Below, in pieces: positions 1 through 12,841 of a stretch of DNA of 64,000 nt (positions within the stretch are counted from its first letter, which is position 1; every line of letters begins with the position of its first letter). Made by a program: the position numbers and the translations under genes. The notes below the pieces were generated by a model. It ran no database searches. It worked only from the letters and a program-made list of their open reading frames with translations, and was not told the origin of the DNA. Origin of the DNA: Chamaecrista fasciculata (lineage: Eukaryota; Streptophyta; Magnoliopsida; Fabales; Fabaceae); NCBI GenBank assembly GCA_003254925.1, contig QANZ01002429.1, positions 323,884-387,883 of the forward strand, read 5' to 3'.

Positions 1-677
1 AAAAAAAAAAAAAAAAACACATAATTTAACAGTATATAATAATTAATTAAATACGAACCACCTAAAAAACTACATATTTGTTACAACTTACAAGTATGCT
101 TTTATGTAATTTTAATTAATTGAACCACTTCATTATAATTTGGAAATAGATTGTTAATTTTAATTAACTTGAGTAAATCTCCGAGAAAAAAATATTGAAA
201 AGATAAAAGGCAAAGAAAGGAGAAGCAATATGATGTTTGGATCAAGCAATACGTACGTAGCATTCTCATTGGAAATTTAATACAATTTGATGGACTCGGC
301 ATCTTCATCTAATCATCTCATAAAGTAAAAATAATAGTGATATAACGAACAAAATGAAAATATCAGTTATTATATATTATCAGCATCCAGTGATCACCAT
401 CCTTGTTTTTGCTTCCAACAATATTGTGAATTTGTGATTATACCTTATCAATCCAGAGCTAGGCTCCTGGCTTCCACGCAATCCCAACCTTACGTGCCTC
501 TGCATGTGTCCTTCAAATTAAATTCACCTCCCCATACTATTTTTGGATTCTCCATTTCTTCGATTATACCTTATCAATTTAATTACCGCTCACGCTACCT
601 ACCTACCTATATATATATATATATATATACTCTCTCAAATTTCAGACAGATAAACAAAAGGTAATGGAAATATATAA
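1..677. other. AT-rich intergenic sequence
   Basis: No coding region, RNA gene or element boundary is recognised. The window opens with a run of about 17 A, and a TA dinucleotide repeat lies at about 608-629. Short open frames lack any recognisable protein signature and are probably chance. Confidence 0.6.
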
Positions 678-686
678 TATAATTAA

Positions 687-2282
687 GGGTAAATTGCAGT
701 TTGGTACCCTATAGTTAGGGGCGGTTTCACTTTGGTACCCTGAAAGAAAAATTTTTGCAATTTGGTGACCCGTAGTTTGCTCCGTTAGTGAATTGGTCCC
801 CTATGCTTTATTTCCGTTAGGATTTAACGACAAATGTGATTGTGAGCACGTTAAAATGTCAAAAACCTCCCAACAAGTTTTCTCTTATGCGTTTAAGTCC
901 TTTCCCTTTACTAAAAGGGATCAAAACACAAGAAAACAGAAACTAAAGGGTACATAATTTTACTGTTGAGTTGAAAATAATTATGAAAGGGTCTTTAGAA
1001 TTCTAATATTACAGAATTTTCTCATTTTCATAAGATTTCTTTTGAATAAGTCTTGATTTAATTACACTTTAATCTCAAAAATTTATGATCTTTACTAAAA
1101 TAGTTCTAAGAACCTCAAAAGACAAATGAGCATCTGTGATTGATCAAAAAAATCCCCATTTTCAACTAGCAAAGGTTAAAATTTTCATTCAAGTACACTA
1201 CAAACAAATTAAAAACCCCAATTTTTTTCAAAACAAGCCCCACAATAACTTTTATGGCATAGGGCAGAACATACTCAGGCTTTACACGTACTGAAACTTC
1301 GTCCATAAGTTGCTGCTTAATAGTTTCCAACAATCCATGTTAATTGATCCTATGAAAATAGGAACTGTAGCCGTGATATTTCCAAAAAGAAGGGTCAATG
1401 AAATTTTCCTTGAGAACACGATCCCCGACATTCCAGGCCTCACCTTGCCGGAGACCTACATGCCGGCGATGATGGTTCCGTCCGTGCCCCCCGTCGTCGA
1501 TTTCCGGTCACTCAAGGCCGGATCCGCCAACGTCGCCGTCCGATCGGCGAAGGAATTCGGTGCGTTTCGGATCAGCGGGCATGGGATCTCAGCGTAGGAA
1601 TTGGAAATCGTGATGGAAGAAGTAGAGCGAATATTTCATTTTGGTCATTAATGTATCTCATCAGTTTTGTTTTAGTTCTTAATCTTTCCTAGTAAGTTAT
1701 ACAATTAGTTTTTGATTTGTAGGGCTTGATTTTGGAAAAACTTGGGGGTTTTGACTCGTTTGTAGTTTACTTGAATGAAAATTTTTAGCCTTTGGTAGTT
1801 GAATATGGGGATTTTTTGATAAATCATAGATGGTCATTTGTCTTTTGAGGTTCTTAAGACTATTTTGATAAAGATCATAAACTTTTGAAATTAAAGTGTA
1901 ATTAAATCAGGACCTATTCAAAAGAAATCTTATGAAAATGAGAAAATTCTGTAATATTAGAATTCTAAAGACCTTTTTATAATTATTTTCAACTCAACAG
2001 TAAAATTACATAATGTACCCTTTAGTTTCTGTTTTCTTTATGTTTTGATCCCTTTTAGTAAAGGGAAAGGACTTAAACGTATAAGAGAAGACTTGTTGGG
2101 AGGTTTTTGACATTTTAACGTGCTCGCAATCACATTTTCCGTTAAATCCTAACGGAAATAAAGCACAGGGGACCAATTCGCTAACGGAGCAAACCACAGG
2201 ACACCAAATTGCAAAAATTTTTCTTTCAGGGTACCAAAGTGTAATCGCCCCTAACCACAGGGTACCAAACTGCAATTTACCC
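687..2282. mobile_element. Mutator-like inverted-repeat element with captured gene piece (Pack-MULE type)
   Basis: The two ends are long inverted repeats of roughly 555 bp each (about 687-1243 and 1721-2282), starting GGGTAAATTGC and ending with its reverse complement. The arms have diverged by small substitutions, so the insertion is not very recent. A perfect 9-bp direct repeat, TATAATTAA, flanks the element at 678-686 and 2283-2291. A 9-bp target duplication with long terminal inverted repeats is the hallmark of Mutator-like elements. No transposase is encoded, so it is non-autonomous. The roughly 480-bp centre is more GC-rich than the arms and carries a dioxygenase gene fragment. Confidence 0.88.
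1330..1597 (+). pseudogene. 2-oxoglutarate/Fe(II) dioxygenase N-terminal fragment inside the transposon
   Basis: The frame reads VPPVVDFRSLKAG, then VRSAKEFGAFRISGHGIS, then stops. This matches the N-terminal (DIOX_N) region of plant 2-oxoglutarate-dependent dioxygenases, where a 'P-V-I-D' strand is followed by a helix and the 'G-F-F-x-x-x-N-H-G' motif (here G-A-F-R-I-S-G-H-G). Only about 45 residues are dioxygenase-like. The catalytic HxD...H core and 2OG-binding Arg are absent, so it cannot be an active enzyme. The sharp GC rise over about 1420-1590 against AT-rich flanks fits capture from a gene exon. The donor dioxygenase subfamily cannot be told from this piece. Confidence 0.7.
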
Positions 2283-2291
2283 TATAATTAA

Positions 2292-2992
2292 TTATATATA
2301 CATATAAATATAGCCGACAGTTCGAAAGCATAGGAGACAGCAGAAGAACAAGCAGGAAGCGACGGCTGATATGTGGTTCCTGGGATTTGCGGAGTGAATC
2401 TAGGAGCGTTGGATCACCAGTCCATCATGTAGTCATGGAACAACCTCCCACGTGGATCTTCTTCATTGGATGCCCATCATCCCATGTGTCAGTCCCAGAG
2501 AACCCCAAACGGGAACAGTCATACTCATATATATAGCTTCTCACCTCAATATATTTCTCTATATTCATTCAACACGCTATTAATTATTTAATGTATCTAA
2601 TCTAATCCACTTTTCATTCAGATATTTTAATTTACTCAATTATATCTATATATTAGACGACCTCATATAGGCCAGCCAAACATCAACAGATTGCAGATAC
2701 ATGGTTAAAGAAACCAATTAATACAGATCAATAAATATATTACACTCTTTCTTTTATTTGTAATATGCATTAATTGGAGAGTGGATAATATAGGTTCAAT
2801 ATCGTTAATGGAAGTATCTTCATTGAGTTTTTTTTTTATTATAATCAAATATTTTATGTAATTGACTTGAATTAATTGAAACGAAACTTCAAAAATTATA
2901 TTCTTTGAGAGTTGGCCTCATTAATTATTGAAACGCCAAATGGTAAAAATGTTAAAGAAAATTCTTTAAAATGATTTGTTATAGATATATAG
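2292..2992. other. Intergenic; G-box and TATA-like motif without a recognisable gene
   Basis: A CACGTG G-box is at 2449-2454 and an AT-rich TATA-like stretch at about 2527-2535, in a patch (2330-2530) that is less AT-rich than its surroundings. No open frame follows, so these could be remnants or serve a non-coding transcript. Nothing else is recognised. Confidence 0.35.
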
Positions 2993-3000
2993 TAAAATTT

Positions 3001-3496
3001 GGGCCAAAACTTTAAATTGGTTCTTTATGTATGGGATAGATTCCAAATTGATCCTTTATATTTTATTTGTTTCAAATTGGTTTACATGTTTTCATAATTT
3101 TTCAAATTGGTCCTAAACCTATATTCAAGACGTGATTTAACTTTATTTGCTAATAATTTCAACTAGATAGAAAAAGAACTCTCCAAGAGTTAGCATATAA
3201 TTTCAAATTCGTCACATTCACATTTGAAACAAGAAAGATATAACCAACTTCGGTTGTTTCATCTTAAAACGAGTTATTAACTTTCAGGACTTAATTTGAC
3301 CTTATTTGTTGACGTCTCTAAATAAAGTATTCGTCAAAAAAAATACGTAGCTCTAAATTCGTCGCATTCAAACTAATTGGAACAAGAGAGATATGATCAA
3401 ATTCAATATGTTTAGGACCAATTTGAAAAATTATAGAAACATGTAGAACTAATTTGAAACAAATGAAAAATAAGAAACCGATTTGAAATTTTAGCC
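3001..3496. mobile_element. Foldback MITE, about 500 bp
   Basis: The outer portions (about 3001-3127 and 3410-3496) are inverted copies rich in CAAATTGGT-type words. An 8-bp direct repeat TAAAATTT flanks the element at 2993-3000 and 3497-3504. An 8-bp duplication suggests the hAT superfamily, though a 9-bp duplication with one mismatch (Mutator-like) is possible with a one-base shift. There is no coding capacity. Similar words recur at about 13,830-14,060, suggesting a decayed relative there. Confidence 0.7.
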
Positions 3497-3874
3497 TAAA
3501 ATTTATTATCATGCATGGACATCAGTTTGCCTTATTAATTTATGTTTATTATTGGCAGTCACAATTTACTACTAACCCCATTTCTTATTATTAATTAACT
3601 CACTTAACCTATACCTTTTTGTGCTTTTTTTTTTTAAAAGTTGAATTAGATTTTTGTTAATACATTATATATGTTTTAATTTTAGGTGAGTACAAAAATA
3701 TTACCTGACATATGTACTTTTTTTTTATAGGAACCTGACATATATACATATTAAATAGGTTAAATAAACTAACTGACCAAAAAATTATGCCTATTTTAAC
3801 ACCTCTAATTATTGGTTGGGCTACATAACAATTATACAAGCACATGGCTCCAAAACCAGTTAAGGAAAAGGGAT

Positions 3875-3897
3875 GATAGATAGATAGATAGATAGAT
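3875..3897. repeat. (GATA)n microsatellite
   Basis: About five and a half uninterrupted GATA units. Confidence 0.9.
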
Positions 3898-6800
3898 CAT
3901 GTATAAATGTTAGGTATGGATAATGATTAATGGATGCATACACATGTTTGTGTGTGCAAAAAAGATGGTGAGAACGGTGATGAATGAATGGGGCCAACAA
4001 AAAGGCGTGGTAAGTGAGGTAGCATTTGAGATGAATATATAATTAAAATTAGAACCATCCCTTTAATTTTCGGACCCTTGGACGCAACCCAGACATGAAG
4101 GCCCAACAACTTTTTCTCCGATCCACTACATACACCAAACATTACACTCATTACATATTTATTTACATACGTATAGCACTCGTCTTCTTTTTACTTTCTG
4201 TCTTCTAGTTTGCCCCTTCTTGTTGGAATTGCTGAGCCGGCATTTAAAATCTCAACGCCAGTTTCAAGTATTACAATTAACTAAAGTTACAATGAAGTTA
4301 ATATACTTAACCATCGTCCAAACCGACCTTACAATAGATTTATGTTTGCTTCGATAGATTGTTTAGTTTATTCCTTTATTAAGGAAAAAGATGTACATGA
4401 ATAGAGATGTGAAATGATGATAAGGTTTACAACTTTATGGACGGACAATCAATGTTGGGAAAAAGTGCTTAATTAGCTAGGTGATGGAGAGAAGAGTCAC
4501 GAGAGTGCACACACGTGGGGTACGTGTTTAATGTACAAGAGTGAAACGTGGGGCTTGACGTTTGAGCCACACGTGGGTTATCTTTTGGGTAATTTTCAAA
4601 GACGTTGAAGACATATGTAGGACAAAATAACGAGTCCCCCACCTCCACACCCTAATTGCTTCCTTGTTCCCTCTTGTGAAAGTGACTGTTTTGGCCATCT
4701 AAGCTAAGTTAACCAATGCACGATTTATCACTAACCATTATGCTTGGCATCGGAAATTAAAGTTCAATCTTTTCAAAAGTTTTAACTTTGAACATAAACT
4801 TTATTAAAAAAAAATGAATTAAGTCCAGATCACGCCCTTTAATTAAATTTAAAAGAAACAATGAGAAAGAGAGAAAGCACAAACTCTCAATAGAGATATC
4901 AGATTGGATAGTACTCTATGTCTATGGCAACCGGCCGGCCCCATCATGAATCATGAATTTATAGTAAATTAAAGGTGCATGCAGGACAATTAGACGATAA
5001 TATGGATGTAATCCAAACTCGGAATAGATTTCAAGCTAAGGTTTGGATTTTGTTTGGCTCTGCTATTTTAGATTATTTCATTATCTAGATTCTAGACCAA
5101 GCTGACCATATGATAGACACCCCTCCCCAGCCACCAAAAAAAAAAAAAACTGCTAAACTTCAAAGGTCAATATATGGACCCACCCTGCATAAAATTAAAT
5201 TAGGAATACTTTTGCGTTATAATGAACTGATCGATCAGTAACAAATATGCTCAAGTAACGTACATTTTTAATTGTTTTGTTCAACAAATTATTAAAGTAA
5301 TAAAAAGGGATTCATACTTAACAAATATAATATTCATCTTGAGGAAGTCAACATCGATCTATCCTTTCATGGGAAGGGATTCATACTTAAGTTTATCATT
5401 AAGATGTGGCAGTAAATTAAGCAATGCTTGAGTAATAATTGAGCATCATAGTTCTAACGGAAATGAATTCAACGAGAGTGTGAAAACGAAATTAAATTAA
5501 AATACTTCTAAGTTTTAAAAATTAACTGACAATTTTTTCTCAAACAAAAAAAAAATTAACTGACAAATCTTCTAAACTCCAATCACTTAACACCTTTCGG
5601 CTCTCGTCGTCAACTTTGGTTCTGTCCAATTATCACTATTTTATGCTAAAAAAGAGTTAGGCTAATTATTTAGGGATATCATCAAGTAACCATAACTGAA
5701 AATTTAGAGACTCCATATGTTAACTTATTTAAAGTTTAGAGATCGATCTCTATATTTAATTTTGACATTCAAAAATTATGAGTGATAAAAATTAAATATT
5801 CAAAAAATGATCTGTCAGCCAACTTTTAAAATTGGTAACGAGTACTGTATGATCCAACTTAAAATTCAGGAATTCTAAGGATACTTTAGCTTTTTTTTTT
5901 TTGGTCAAAGCAAATAAATCTCTAGTTTGAACGTTGAAGTTGACCACTTTTATCCGTACCAGTACCATGTTACATTGACAAAGAAATGAAGAATAAACAA
6001 ACGAAGCACTTAATTAGGCCCAAACCCCCGTGTGTGTATATATATATTTTTGCCTGATAGTTGTATAATATATATATGTATAACGAATGCAGGGTAAGTT
6101 GGCCCTCCATTTCCTATTCTGGGGAACTTTTGCCTGGGCTGATAGTCGATAATGGAGATTTATCTCCAATTTATATATGCCTCCTGCTTCTGTCGTCTTT
6201 TTAGTTTTTCCCCCATAATAATGTATCACATATATACACTCACAAGTCACAACACAACTTTCATATGTTTAATTAAGATATCAAGTTACACCTCAGTACG
6301 ACGTCCTTGAGTGTGATCCTGATCGGTGACATGGTATTGGTGGATCTATATTCTGTATTATTGTCCAATTTGCCAGATTTAATATATATATATATATATG
6401 CATGTGAAATTATGAGCCTATTATATTAAATTTCTCATATACATACATAGCCTGAACCAGTGGCATGCATGTGCATAGCTGACACAAAACTGAATGTGAA
6501 ACATTGACAAATGACACAACTCTATATATATATTGATATATATATATCATGCAAGGGAATTTCATAGATATGGAGAAGCCAATGAGCCTTTATCGCTGTG
6601 TGTTCACTTGTGGTAATAATGGAATCGAATTTGCTCTTTGTCATCTCATATATATTATATGCATCAAGATCCAAGATTTCTTTATTTAAATTAAAAAATA
6701 AAAAAGTGAATGAGCAACAGCTTTAATTTAACGCATTATGGTCAGAAAAGGTATAGTTAGGTAGGTTGCTAGGTAGCTCCCTAACTATATGTCACCAATA

Positions 6801-8884
6801 ATCTCTGCAATTTAATTTGTTTAGTCTTTAGACCACAATAATCTGTATGTTTTGGGATTTTCTTCTCTATAGCTAAGCTATAGCTTGCTAGCTTTCTGAG
6901 GTCTAATTTATTACATTCATTAACCACCACCGCCCATTCGCCCACTGAATTATATATATATATATATATAACCCAGCTGATGTATCTCAGGAATTGAATA
7001 ATGATTGATCAATTAATATTTTGATGAAAATTTAAGAAAAGGCGGGGCAAAAATGAAATGAATGATTATTGGTATATATATAGTAGGATGGATCGATGTC
7101 TGAATGACTGATCATCTCACAAAATTGTGATCACTTGTTTATTTAGAAAGAGAGCGGTAAAGTACATAGTACGTCGTAGTGCACATATATATATGTGGGC
7201 TGGGGCGTCATCTTATTCTTAACCTTTTGGATGGGGGTGAAAAATGTCAAGGGCTCAAATTGAGAAAACCATACATATGGAGTGTATGTGAGGGTTTTGG
7301 AAGTATATACATATATAAATATATATACATAACATAGTTAGTTAATAATTATTAATTAAATGAAAATGGGTATGTGTGTATATATATATATAGGTAGGTA
7401 GGTATGTAGTAGCGTTGTGTAATATAATGTGTTATTGCGATAGAGTAGAGAGTGAGTGGGGGTGCCCTACAACGGCGCACATGGGATAGGGTTTGACACT
7501 TTGGGATACATACTCACATGCATGCCCCTCTCTCTCCCTAAGTACTACTCTTCTCTTCTCTTCTCTTCTACCATTCTTAATTACCACATTCTCTCTCTCT
7601 CTCTCCCTTTCATCAAAACAAGTCACATTAATTCAAAGATAAAATACTTCTTTAATTTGTACATTACTATAATAAAAATATTTTCTTATATATTAGTAAA
7701 TTCTGAATTGTATGTTTAAATGGATAAAATAAATTAATATATATATATATTTATTTGAAAAAATTGTTCAAACAACAAAATGTTTGTTTGAAATGTCTGT
7801 TCAAATTTTATAAGTAAACATTTTTTATGGTCAGTTTGATCAATCATAAGTGTTTAGAAAACAATTTTATTGTATCTTGAAACTCTATTGCATTTCCTAC
7901 ACTACAGGGGCAATTCCTTTAACTTACTATTTATTCTTTAATTTTTTATGGAGTTAAAGAATTAATCTTTAAATAATTAAAATATACAACTCAATATTTA
8001 AAATATTACAATTTTTAATAATTTAGTCATTGAGTCAAATTTAAGGACCAAAAAATATAAATACAATATAATTTTAAAGATATATAAAAAATACAAATTC
8101 AATAAAAATTTAGAGACAAAGAGGAAAAAAGTATAAAATTAATTCATGAACCAAATTATTGACAATTATAATATTTTAATGATTAAATCATGTATTTCAA
8201 TTATTCAGTGTTAATATGAATTCAAGGTCCAGATATTTAGAAAATCTACTATTTATTCTCTGAATTTATATCAAATCGACGAGTCAACCTCTGAATAATT
8301 GAAAAATACAATTTGGTCTTTGAAATATTACAATTGTTAAAGTTTGGTCCTAAAATTAAAATGAATTTATACTTTTTCGCCATTGCATTTATACTTTTTT
8401 ATCTTTGAATTTGACCCACAAACTAAATTATTGACGATTGCTATATTTTAAGGATCAAATTATATATTTTAATTATTCAAATACTGATAATCTATTGACT
8501 CAATACAAATTTAGAGATCAAAAGTAAATTTTTTTATTAATATTCATTCAAGCTAATTACAATTCCTTTGCTTGTCTACATTCTTTTTTTTTTTCTTTAA
8601 CGTGAGATAGAATCAATTTTATTTTTCAAAAAAAGAATTTAATAAGAATCCATATCACACACTCGTCGTCATCCCACAAATGAAACCCCATGACAAAAAA
8701 CAACATTCGCTGTCTCAAAGATGAAACTCGAGTGTCACGCCCGCGTATATATCTTTAACTTTTAGTACACGCTTAGGAAAATCTTCCGCACAATCTTCAA
8801 TTCCTTTTTGTTTTTTTACTGTCCAGTTAGCGTTTGCCATAGATGTGCTGCTTAGCTTCTATATATGTTAATTAGACATAAAGT
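3898..8884. other. Long AT-rich intergenic region
   Basis: No gene is supported. It contains TA repeats (about 6380-6398, 6952-6970, 7380-7392, 7738-7750), a CT-rich tract (about 7545-7606), and a stretch at about 7905-8545 where related words appear in direct and inverted order, which looks like decayed MITE sequence. Open frames here are short and show no protein signature. Confidence 0.55.
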
Positions 8885-9842
8885 GGGCGTTTGGTACAAG
8901 GATTATTTTTTCGTTTCCAAGAATCACATTCTCAGGAATGTTATTCACAGGAATAAGATTCTCAGGATTATAAGAATGTCTGTTTGGATGAGTTAAAATA
9001 ATCCTAGGATTATTTTGCAATATTCCCAAAAATGTTACAATTTTGTGTTTGGTTCAACTTTGATATTCCTGAGAATGTTTGATACTATTAGTAATAATGC
9101 ATGAGCTGGCAATGAGCTGTCCAAAGTAACTGAATTAGTTCTGTTTTGGTTATTTTAGTTAGTACCTAACTCTGCTATAAATGCTGTACTGTGCTTTACT
9201 GAGAAATTAATCAGATTCAGTTTCATTTTCATTTCTTCGTTTCTTCATCTCTTCTCTCTGTATCATGTTTTGTATCAGATACTTTTACAAATATGTCATT
9301 GACTTTTTATTCTCAACTAATAGTCTATCAAATGTAGAAATTCTTCAAAACAATTCATGAGAAAAATACTATATCATAAAGAAATAATTATATTATAATT
9401 AAAATTTTTAAATAACATAAATAAATTCATGAGAAAAATACTATTTCATAATACAATGTCCATAATTCTCAACATAATAAAATTGTCTAAAATAGTCCCA
9501 CTCAAAACATAACTAAAATAATTCTCAAAATAACACGAAAATAAAAATTCATATTACTTATGAGAATGACAAATATGAAAAGTGACAAGGGTTTGTAGAT
9601 AAATAATTAATTAGGGATAATAAAGTCATTTTGGGTGAGAAAGAATAATCACATGTCATGAGATTAGACTAATCCCACCCCCTAGGGTGTGATTAAAAAA
9701 TAGCTATTTTAGAAAATTATGCTATTCCTGGAAATACAATGTTCCCAGGACTAATTTTCCAATTCGCGTACCAAATGCGGGATTACTTTAATCTGGAGCT
9801 TATAATCTCGAGACTATTTTTCCAATCCGTATACCAAACGCC
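8885..9842. mobile_element. Non-autonomous TIR element, about 0.96 kb
   Basis: The left end GGGCGTTTGGTA and the right end TACCAAACGCC are inverted copies. The next 60-70 bases of each arm remain loosely complementary (several GGAATAAT / ATTATTCC-like words). Such '(G/A)GGCGTTTGGTA' ends are common in plant hAT and PIF/Harbinger MITEs. No clear target duplication is seen, so the superfamily is undecided. It contains an LTR-like insert at 9080-9265 and no transposase. Confidence 0.6.
9080..9265. mobile_element. Possible small solo LTR nested in the TIR element
   Basis: This 186-bp segment starts TGATAC and ends GTATCA (inverted ends, TG...CA as in LTRs). It has a TATA-like CTATAAAT in the middle and a pyrimidine-rich end, and TGTT lies on both sides (9076-9079, 9266-9269). 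The layout is that of a short LTR or TRIM solo LTR. A 4-bp duplication is weak evidence, so this is an inference. Confidence 0.4.
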
Positions 9843-12841
9843 TCCAAAACATTCAAGGGATGGGGCATTTTGCAAGTAATAGTAATTTAATTTGGTGAAC
9901 GTGCAATATCTCGATCAACATCGCACAAAATATATCTAATTAAGACCATAAATCTTGTGAGTGTGTGTATATGTGTGTGTCTGTGTGTGTACACACAACT
10001 TTTGTTCTACTTGTATAAATGACTAAACTTGTGCGATTCCAATTTTTCTTTACCGATCGGCCAGAGGATATATATAGGAAATAAATCCTTTAGAGTTTCA
10101 TTCTCTATGTTTCTGGTAGAGTATGAGAGAAAAAGGAAGAGAAAAGAAGAGAGAGAAAAATAAAATTTAATTTTTATATATTTTTATTTCATGAAATTCA
10201 TATTTTTTTTCTAACTCCACAAAAAATACATGAAAAGAAACTCTAGAGGATCCAAACATATATATAGTTAAACTTCAACCCAACAAAAAAAAAATGACAT
10301 ATATGTATGGCGAAAACCATGGTTTCTAATAATGCCGGGTGATGTGGACAATTAATATCACCGGATCGACAATGTTTTAATGATTCTGTAATAAGGTTGA
10401 TGAGGTTGATTTGTTTTTGTACCACATAACATGAACCCAAAGTGCATGGTTGTTAGTGGGCGACATGTCCTCGATCGCTTCTGAAAGAACGAAATCATTA
10501 AGTTTGACAAATACTCCCATCCATTCATTTAGATTTTACAGTCTATTATTTCAGGGACCATTATATATCTGATTCATCTTATATGTATATATATTCTGTT
10601 TAACAAAGAGATATGTATATTATATGGCTTTACCCTTTTTTGGTCGTTCATGTTTAAAACTATAGTCTATGAAATTAAAAATAAGCGAAAATTTACTATT
10701 TGATCTCTCTTTCTTTGTTAAGTTAACAATTTAGTCTCTTATTTATTTTACATACATATTTGCGAGCACGCAAAGCTCCTAGTATATATATATATATGGG
10801 GGTGTGCTATAAAAAGTTTGGTAGCTAAAACAAGTCACATTTTAATTTTACTTTGATTTTGGCACAAATTCCAAAATAATCTATTAAAATAGAAAGAAAA
10901 ATGGAAAGAAAAAAGAAAGAAAGAAAGAGCATAGAGATCGATAGAGAGAAAAATTGGATTGCTGAGAGGCATGAGCTTTTTAGCAAAATCCTAAATATAA
11001 ATAGATAGAACAAATTAAAAAATCCTCCTGTCATCACACTGATCAAGAATCGTCACTTAGCTTTCTGTACTGTAGGTTGATTAAATATGTACGCTGTGTG
11101 TCATACATGACTCTGATTGACAATTCAAGCTAGCTGGTATATATAATCTCGTCTCATAAATCCTTAGTCGGGTTATTATAGAATAATTAGGCGGCATTTA
11201 ATATGTTAAGAGACACAATATCATTAATATATGTATGTAGTTATCATGATCAGTCATGTACTATACATATATATATTATTGATGAAAACGTACGCTTTCA
11301 TATTTTGACACCCCTGTGTCGCATAAAAATATACTATTTAATTTATAAAAGAACCAAACGTTATATTTATTAATTAGTCTATAAAATAACTAAAAAATAT
11401 ATTTATTAGTCTCTAAAAAAAAATACTATTTTTTTTAGTCTATACAAAAAATTTATAAATATATTGATTAATTCTTTCAAGAATTATAATATATATCTTA
11501 ATTTTTTTGGGAAGTGACTTGCTAAATCCGTAATCTTTAAGGGACACGTTAATTTATTCCATATTATATATATATACATAGGGAGAGCTAGAGAGGTAAA
11601 TGAAGTGTATATCTAGAAAGGATAAGTTGCAATAATGATGAACTCGGGGAATGATGATTTTGTTTAGGAAGGATATAAGGTAGTACGATGGAATTGAATC
11701 CACTTGGGAAGTCATGAATTGGTTGAGTACACAAAAATTATTGATCGATCATGGATGGATCCACACCCAATAATTGACGCTTTCAATTATTTTCGGGTTA
11801 CAGGGCGCCATCCACGTTTAGGTACATATACTTCACCCATTGACTAGTTGCGTACATAATATTAGTGTAAGTCATCATCATTATATATTGATTATTGACC
11901 GTAAAAAAAGATAAGATGAATGTATATTGCTTAACTCCTTTATGTTTTTTTTTTTTTATGTTTTTATCGTTTTAGAAATATTAACATCTAAAATATAAAA
12001 TATATCTTTTGATATTATAATGGAGAAATGGTCTTAGTTAGATCTTGTCTTTCTTATATGTGTTACTTTGATTATTTCTTATGTAATTGTTATTTTATTC
12101 TATGAGTGTTTGGCTGAAAGAATATTATATTGATAGATTTATGCAAGTCCAATATATCTCTATTATATGGCTGAATATCATTTTCTCGTGAATGAATATT
12201 TCTTATTCTAGCAGAAAAAAAATCTATGACCATGAAAATTGAAGATATATATCTATATATTCGAATTGAAGAGGAGGATTAAAAAAAAATTAAAAAGGGA
12301 ATAGTAAAAATAAAAACCTAGTACGTTGAGGCTGAGGGTATATATATGAAATGAAAGAGAGGCTCAGGGTAGGTATAGTAGGAGTAAGTAATAGAAATAA
12401 AAAGGGAGCAAGATATATAATTAAGGAAAATGCGGTGTCTAGAGGATGAAATGAGAATATAGTGATGTATCATAGGAAGATATTGTCGTCAGCTTGTAAA
12501 AGCCGAGCAATCCCAAAGGCTCATTCTGTTTAAAAAATGAGTTGTCCACACTGTACATTTGGTCTCTTATTTTTAAAGCAGATTAAATGTAGTATTTTAT
12601 CTTCCTTTTTCTTACAATTTTAGTTTTAAAAGGTTTTTAAAAGTTTTACTTTTTGATCCCGATGATTAAATGTCGCTATCTATTTTATTTTAAATTCGAA
12701 TATGATAAATCTTAAATTATATATTACTTTTGATGAATTTTTCTTCTGTTATCTAGTTAGGACAATGAACAAATTAAACAATATCAAATTAAACTCGAAA
12801 GTGGATTGCTCAATTCGTAATTGAAATGACGAAGTTAGTTG
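9843..12841. other. AT-rich intergenic region
   Basis: No gene is recognised. It includes a TG/TA-rich stretch at about 9957-9998 and several TA repeats (about 10,788-10,797, 11,262-11,275, 11,563-11,575). Open frames are short and low-complexity. Confidence 0.55.

Noticed and set aside
2300..2570. Possible microRNA precursor or short gene in a less AT-rich patch
   Set aside because: No known mature microRNA sequence and no stable hairpin could be seen by eye; kept only as intergenic sequence with a G-box.
3875..3897. CRISPR-like direct repeats
   Set aside because: This and the other short repeats are simple microsatellites without spacers; the genome is a plant nuclear one.
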